From Candidatus Saccharimonadota bacterium (GTDB lineage Bacteria; Patescibacteriota; Saccharimonadia; UBA4664): a stretch of 17,682 nt of DNA. The stretch covers positions 1-17,682 of the forward strand of contig JAQZBT010000026.1 of assembly GCA_029237755.1 (NCBI GenBank), given 5' to 3'. The notes under the pieces were generated by a model that did no database searches, was not told the DNA's origin, and was given only the letters and a program-made list of their open reading frames with translations. This document shows positions 13,946 to 17,682 of this stretch, piece by piece. Each line of letters starts with the position of its first letter. Positions within the stretch are counted from its first letter, which is position 1. Made by a program: the position numbers and the translations under genes.

Positions 13946-13951
13946 AGGTCC

Positions 13952-14206
13952 ATGTCGCGCCGCCTGACCGCCCACATCCGCCGCCACTCCCGTTGGCACC
14001 ACGCCCTGCTGGTCATGAACCTTCTGGCCGTCCCCGGCTTCCTGCTCCTCTGGCTAATCGCCTCCAGTCCCGATCTCTCCCTCGCCTCCGCCGTCGCCAG
14101 CTTTCCTTTCATGATGGCCCTGGGAATCGCCGGAGTCGCCATCGCTCTGGACATCCTGGCCCTCGCCCACCACATTGCCGGCCCGGCCGTGTACAATAAG
14201 CGTTAG
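13952..14206 (+). CDS. Small two-helix membrane protein between rpiB and rpe
   Basis: No family is recognised. The 84-residue product has a basic, His-rich start (RRLTAHIRRHSRWHH), helix 1 at about 18-37 (ALLVMNLLAVPGFLLLWLIA), a short loop, helix 2 at about 49-72, and a basic end (VYNKR). Both ends are probably inside. It starts 6 bases after rpiB and ends 14 bases before rpe, so it is in the same operon. The promoter-like TACAAT at 14193-14198 lies in its last codons and may serve rpe. The tight placement and compatible codon use support a real gene. Confidence 0.65.
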   Translation: MSRRLTAHIRRHSRWHHALLVMNLLAVPGFLLLWLIASSPDLSLASAVASFPFMMALGIAGVAIALDILALAHHIAGPAVYNKR

Positions 14207-14220
14207 AAGAAAGAACCGCC

Positions 14221-14859
14221 ATGGCCTCAGTCGCCCCCACTATCAACGCCACCACCCCCGAGGACTACGCCCGCCGCATCGACAACGTGAAGCCCTTCGC
14301 CTCGCGCATTCACGTCGACGTCGGCGACGGCGTCTTCACCGACGTCAAAACGGTTGGCCTGGCTCAGGTCTATGACATCGACGGCGTACCGATGGACCTG
14401 CACCTCATGATGACCCATCCGGAGGGACAGATCGAAAACATCATCGCCCTCCAGCCGTCGCTCGTCATTGTCCACTTCGAAGCCCCCTTCGACCGTGACA
14501 GCTTCTTCCGCGAGCTCCGGTCTATGGAGATTCGTGTCGGTCTGGCCATCAACGTCGAAACCACTATCGAACAGGCCAAAGACGCCATTCCCAATGTCGA
14601 CCACTTGGTCGTCTTTACGGGCCGCCTCGGCCACAACGGCGGCGAGTTCCGAGTCGACTGCCTCGAAAAGATTGCCGCTGCCCGCGCCATCAACCCGGGC
14701 CTCGAGATCGCCGTCGACGGCGGGCTCAACCAGGAGACCAGCCGCTTGGCCATCGAAGCCGGCGCCGACCTGCTCGACGTGGGCAGTTTCATCCACGACG
14801 CGGCCGATCCTGAGATCGCTTACGTGGCGGTTGAAGCCATCGCCCAAGGCGCCAGTTAG
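14221..14859 (+). CDS. rpe: Ribulose-phosphate 3-epimerase family protein (divergent)
   Basis: A 212-residue TIM-barrel protein. It keeps the metal and catalytic positions of Rpe: IHVDVGDGVF (His31, Asp33), MDLHLMMTHPE (His61), IVHFEAP (His85) and AVDGGLN (Asp166), then AGADLLDVGS for phosphate binding. The usual MSVxPGFGGQ loop of strand 6 is replaced by VFTGRLGHNGGEF, and the start SVAPTI differs from the common 'IAPSIL'. The family reaction swaps ribulose 5-phosphate and xylulose 5-phosphate. With rpiB upstream this activity is likely, but the changed loop leaves room for a related ketose epimerase. A TACAAT box 22 bases upstream suggests an extra promoter. Confidence 0.82.
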   Translation: MASVAPTINATTPEDYARRIDNVKPFASRIHVDVGDGVFTDVKTVGLAQVYDIDGVPMDLHLMMTHPEGQIENIIALQPSLVIVHFEAPFDRDSFFRELRSMEIRVGLAINVETTIEQAKDAIPNVDHLVVFTGRLGHNGGEFRVDCLEKIAAARAINPGLEIAVDGGLNQETSRLAIEAGADLLDVGSFIHDAADPEIAYVAVEAIAQGAS

Positions 14860-14897
14860 CCTCAAAATCATCCCATAGGTGCCTTTAGGCCATAAAG

Positions 14898-14927
14898 TTG
14901 ACAGGCGCGCCAACAAAATGGTAACGT
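14898..14927 (+). promoter_or_regulatory. Promoter of the glycosyltransferase leader
   Basis: A perfect -35 TTGACA (14898-14903), an 18-base spacer, and TAACGT (14922-14927) preceded by TGG (extended -10). RNA would start near 14934, directly before a terminator-like hairpin. This is the only consensus -35 box I found in the window. Confidence 0.65.
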
Positions 14928-14935
14928 GGGAAATC

Positions 14936-14972
14936 TGCAACGAGGGTCCCTTGGGGCCCCTTTTTTGTTGCA
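14936..14972 (+). terminator. Terminator-like hairpin in the glycosyltransferase leader (possible attenuator)
   Basis: GGGTCCC (14944-14950) pairs with GGGGCCC (14953-14959) and is followed by TTTTTT. An outer stem, TGCAAC (14936-14941) with GTTGCA (14967-14972), brackets the hairpin and T tract; forming it would compete with termination. Located after rpe and also after a promoter, it can be the end of the rpe transcript, an attenuator, or both. Confidence 0.65.
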
Positions 14973-15010
14973 CCTCCTCAATTCAAGCACTACCTCAACC
15001 ATCCGCAACA

Positions 15011-15023
15011 ACTCCGAAGGAGT
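15011..15023 (+). promoter_or_regulatory. SD inside a small hairpin before the glycosyltransferase start
   Basis: ACTCC-GAA-GGAGT is a perfect 5-bp hairpin that holds the SD AAGGAG (15017-15022), 4 bases before ATG 15027. Upstream, CACCTCCT (14971-14978) is identical to the 16S anti-SD core and could also pair with this SD. Confidence 0.45.
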
Positions 15024-15026
15024 GGA

Positions 15027-16850
15027 ATGAGTTACGACAAGGCGAGCACCCTGCTCGGCCCATTGCAACCCGGCTCAAAGGTGAGCTACCGGCGAGTCTT
15101 TTCTCGCCGCCAAAACGTGGCGCTGTACACGATCATCGCGTTCAACATCGTCACCGGAGGGCTCTTCCTGGCCTGGCTGCTGATGCCTTCCCACCTGCCC
15201 GCAGGCGGGTCGGCCTTCACAGTGGTCGCCGGAGTCACCGCCACCGTCCTCATGGTCGGGCTTGAGCTCATCCGCCTCATGCAGGCAGGCACGCTGGCGC
15301 TCTTCGCGGCCAAGGCCAAGGACCCGGTCCCGCTGGTCCCCGAAAAGAGCCATCGCGTGGCCATCCTGACCACGATCGTCCCGGGCAGCGAGCCCCTCGG
15401 TCTGGTCATGAGTACGCTGCGCAAGATGAAGAAGATCAGGCACAAGGGCCACGTGGGCGTCAGTCTGCTCGACGAGGGCAACAGCCCCGAGGTCGCAGCG
15501 GCCTGCGCGGAAGCCGGCGTCAACCACTTCAGCCGCAAGGGCATCCCCGAGTACAACCAGCCCTCCGGCCCCTACAAGGCCAAGACCAAGCACGGCAACC
15601 ACAACGCCTGGCGCCATGCACACGAGGCCGACTACGATCTCGTGGCCCAGATGGACCCCGACCACGTGCCGTTCCCGAACTTTCTCGAGCGCACCGTCGG
15701 CTACTTCAATGACCCGGACGTGGCGTACGTCGTCGCTCCCCAGGTCTACGGCAACCTCTTCACCAACTGGATCGCCAAGGGCTCGGCCTTCCTGGCCTAC
15801 GTCTTCCACGGCATTATCCAGCGTGGAGGCAACGGTCTGGGGGCTCCTCTGCTCATCGGTACCAACCACGTCTACCGGGTGTCGGCCTTCAAGCAGATCG
15901 GTGGCTATCAGGACTCGATCATCGAGGATCACCTGACCGCCATGGAGATGCTGGGGGCAGTCAACCCGGACACCGGCAACCGGTGGAGGGGCGTCTACAC
16001 ACCCGACATCCTGTCGGTCGGCGAAGGCCCGATGTCGTCCACTGACTTCTTCAACCAGCAGAAGCGGTGGGCCTACGGCATCTGGGAGATCATCCAGAAG
16101 CATTCGCTCAGGAAGCTGCGCCGGCTCCGTCCGGCTCAGGCCATCTCGTTCATGATGCTCCAACAGTTCTACCCCAGTGTGGCCGTGAGCTGGATCATGT
16201 CACTGGTGCTCACCGGGCTCTACCTGTTCTCCGACGCCTACTCCAGGCTGCCGGTCGAGCAATGGGGCATCCTGTGGGGCACCTCTCTGGCCTCCACCAT
16301 CGGGCTGTTTCTCTGGCTCCGCCGGTTCAACCTGGTGGAGCACGAGCGTCGCGACTGGGGTCTCGTGGGCATGGGTCTCATGCTCATGACGATCCCGATC
16401 TACGTCGCGGCGGCCGCCCGCAAGGTCGCCGGACTGAAGTTCGCCTACGTTGTCACCAACAAGGGCGAGCTCCAGAGCAAGGACAGTGTCAGGCCCTTCG
16501 CGCAGCACCTGCTGTGGGCCGCTATTGCCGGGTTGATGCTCATCGCCAGCCTCACCGGCTTGGGCTCAACCTTTGCCGGTCACCGGTTCTGGCTGAGCTG
16601 GACACTGGCGATCTGCCTCGTTCCGGTCGGCATCCACTACTACCGCCAGCTTGCACAGTATGTGCAGACGACGGTCGCACGGATGCGCGCCCAGGCACAG
16701 CACGTTCCGCAACGCGCGGACTGGAGCTGGGAGCTTCCCGGCACCGAGTCGCCGTGGAGGTGGGAGCCCTACCCGCACGCTATCAACCAGCAGGCAGGAC
16801 TCCAGCAGCTCGAACCAGCCTTCGCCCACGCGGAGGCGTCACGCAACTAA
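15027..16850 (+). CDS. Processive family 2 glycosyltransferase, cellulose-synthase-like
   Basis: A 607-residue membrane glycosyltransferase. Two helices at the N-terminus (about 33-53 and 63-86), a catalytic domain of about 270 residues, then about five helices (379-402, 413-431, 447-462, 494-512, 520-538). The processive GT2 residues are in place: LLDEGNSPEV (Asp149), QMDPDHVPFP (Asp210/212), SIIEDHLTAMEML (Glu300-Asp301) and QQKRWAYG (QxxRW, 344-348). The later FAYVVTNKG resembles the FxVTxKG segment of cellulose synthases. It would polymerise a UDP-sugar, perhaps UDP-glucose from GalU, and export the glycan (inference). There is no PilZ domain, so no sign of c-di-GMP control. It has its own structured leader and ends in a 12-bp hairpin. 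The exported dehydrogenase follows. Confidence 0.88.
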   Translation: MSYDKASTLLGPLQPGSKVSYRRVFSRRQNVALYTIIAFNIVTGGLFLAWLLMPSHLPAGGSAFTVVAGVTATVLMVGLELIRLMQAGTLALFAAKAKDPVPLVPEKSHRVAILTTIVPGSEPLGLVMSTLRKMKKIRHKGHVGVSLLDEGNSPEVAAACAEAGVNHFSRKGIPEYNQPSGPYKAKTKHGNHNAWRHAHEADYDLVAQMDPDHVPFPNFLERTVGYFNDPDVAYVVAPQVYGNLFTNWIAKGSAFLAYVFHGIIQRGGNGLGAPLLIGTNHVYRVSAFKQIGGYQDSIIEDHLTAMEMLGAVNPDTGNRWRGVYTPDILSVGEGPMSSTDFFNQQKRWAYGIWEIIQKHSLRKLRRLRPAQAISFMMLQQFYPSVAVSWIMSLVLTGLYLFSDAYSRLPVEQWGILWGTSLASTIGLFLWLRRFNLVEHERRDWGLVGMGLMLMTIPIYVAAAARKVAGLKFAYVVTNKGELQSKDSVRPFAQHLLWAAIAGLMLIASLTGLGSTFAGHRFWLSWTLAICLVPVGIHYYRQLAQYVQTTVARMRAQAQHVPQRADWSWELPGTESPWRWEPYPHAINQQAGLQQLEPAFAHAEASRN

Positions 16851-16875
16851 GGCGTAGTGCCTCTAATGAGGAGGA

Positions 16876-16905
16876 GGAGACTGGACCAGCGACGGTCCAG
16901 TCTCC
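16876..16905 (+). terminator. 12-bp perfect hairpin after the glycosyltransferase gene
   Basis: GGAGACTGGACC (16876-16887) and GGTCCAGTCTCC (16894-16905) pair perfectly around AGCGAC. The hairpin is followed by ATCTCCTATTTAA, not a T tract, so it is a U-poor terminator or a processing/stability element. Confidence 0.65.
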
Positions 16906-16960
16906 ATCTCCTATTTAACAAATCAGACTATCCCAACTAACCTAACAGGATCCAACAATA

Positions 16961-17682
16961 ATGAAGTTCCCAGTCAACAAGTTCCGAAAGTTCGTCGCCA
17001 TCACCACAGTCTTCGCGCTATTTGCCACCCTCGCGGTGGGATTCGACGTGAGGCCTGCGGCCGCCGAATCGCTGCCCAATACGGGCGCTCCCCAGGGATT
17101 TGCTCTGACCAAGGTCACGGGCGGCCTGTTTGGTGGTGTGGCTGCGCAGTTCGCTCCCGATGGGCGGATCTTCGTCGCGCAGAAGGACGGCACCGTCAAG
17201 ATCTACAAGAACGGTCAAGTTCTGCCCACCCCCTTCTATACCGTCCAAAACGTCAACAACTATGTTGACCGCGGCCTGCTCGGTCTGACCCTGGACCCCA
17301 ACTTCGCCGTCAATGGTTATGTCTACCTCCTGTTCACTTACGACAACAACCCCTCAAACATCGCCGGCCCCAAGACCGGCCGCCTCATCCGCGTGACCGC
17401 CCAGGGCGACACCGCCGTTCCCGGCAGTGAGCGCGTCCTGCTTGGTACCAATGTCGGTAACTCGGTGCAGACCTCCTGCAACGACTTCGCCGTCACCAGC
17501 GACTGTCTGGCCGCTGACAGTCTGTCCCACGCCCCCGGCTCGGTCCTCTTTGGCCCGGACGGCAAGCTCTACGTCACCGTCGGCGACGGCGCCGGCTACG
17601 ACGACCTCGACATGGACGCCCTGCGCTCTCAGTACATGGACAGCCTGGCCGGTAAGATCCTGCGCATCAACTCCGATGGTAC
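16961..17682 (+). CDS. Exported glucose/sorbosone dehydrogenase family protein (N-terminal part)
   Basis: The frame is open from ATG 16961 to the window end (240 codons, no stop). Residues 1-35 form a signal peptide: a basic start (KFPVNKFRK), a hydrophobic core (FVAITTVFALFATLAVG), and a probable cut after PAAAES or nearby. The mature part matches the six-bladed propeller of PQQ-dependent sugar dehydrogenases (GSDH, PF07995): AQFAPDGRIFVAQKDGTVKI, RGLLGLTLDPNF, then HAPGSVLFGPDGKLYVTVGDG, and LAGKILRINSDG at the edge. Family members oxidise sugars outside the cell using PQQ, but many homologues have no proven substrate. Two Cys (in TSCNDFAVTSDC) may form a disulfide in an insertion. The SD is AGGA (16947-16950). 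The C-terminus is cut off by the window. Confidence 0.85.
   Translation, partial: MKFPVNKFRKFVAITTVFALFATLAVGFDVRPAAAESLPNTGAPQGFALTKVTGGLFGGVAAQFAPDGRIFVAQKDGTVKIYKNGQVLPTPFYTVQNVNNYVDRGLLGLTLDPNFAVNGYVYLLFTYDNNPSNIAGPKTGRLIRVTAQGDTAVPGSERVLLGTNVGNSVQTSCNDFAVTSDCLAADSLSHAPGSVLFGPDGKLYVTVGDGAGYDDLDMDALRSQYMDSLAGKILRINSDG

Noticed and set aside
13762..14199. Plus-strand open frame (145 codons) across rpiB and the small membrane gene
   Set aside because: It is Pro/Arg-rich, in an alternative frame through rpiB, with no domain and no translation signal.
15075..16163. Long minus-strand open frame (362 codons) opposite the glycosyltransferase
   Set aside because: The plus strand has complete GT2 motifs across this region. 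The antisense frame encodes a compositionally biased product without recognisable domains, as expected opposite GC-rich coding sequence.

Overview
The window is about 17.7 kb of GC-rich bacterial chromosome, gene-dense and without rRNA, tRNA, transposase or phage genes that I can see. It looks like a Candidate Phyla Radiation bacterium (Patescibacteria, perhaps Saccharibacteria-like). That placement is inferred from gene style: a separate dikinase ATP-binding protein and swivelling-His protein, an N-terminal winged-helix plus Nudix protein, small DUF378/DUF1003/GlsB membrane proteins, and many start codons directly behind a -10 box. No marker gene such as 16S rRNA is present, so the assignment is moderate at best.

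Layout. 1-1308: three membrane proteins (the DUF378 tail, a sensor-like two-TM protein, DUF1003). 1329-3985: an HTH-Nudix protein, then a two-gene dikinase-like pair. 4042-6964: a tightly overlapping GNAT / secretory-type lipase / phospholipase D operon. 7044-7907: GalU. 8142-9519: a Pro-rich single-pass membrane protein, a glutaredoxin-like protein, a possible small RNA with a tandem repeat, and a convergent GlsB-family gene. 9704-10237: inorganic pyrophosphatase. 10423-12091: two minus-strand membrane proteins, each followed by an elaborate hairpin. 12339-14859: carbon metabolism genes (GAPDH, RpiB, Rpe) with small membrane proteins between them. 15027-16850: a cellulose-synthase-like glycosyltransferase behind a structured leader. 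16961-end: a truncated exported glucose/sorbosone dehydrogenase.

Function. GAPDH, RpiB and Rpe fit lower glycolysis plus the non-oxidative pentose phosphate route, and pyrophosphatase pulls nucleotidyl transfers forward. GalU makes UDP-glucose, a plausible donor for the processive glycosyltransferase. The lipase/PLD operon points to lipid or phospholipid chemistry at the membrane.

The most interesting signals are: (1) a recurrent promoter design with exactly 6 nt between the -10 hexamer and the start codon, implying leaderless mRNAs; (2) the split dikinase-like pair, which has no PEP-binding barrel and carries an unrecognised domain of about 250 residues; (3) the glycosyltransferase leader, where a promoter is followed by a terminator-like hairpin, an anti-SD-like stretch and an SD-sequestering hairpin; (4) promoter-terminator units that could make very short RNAs.
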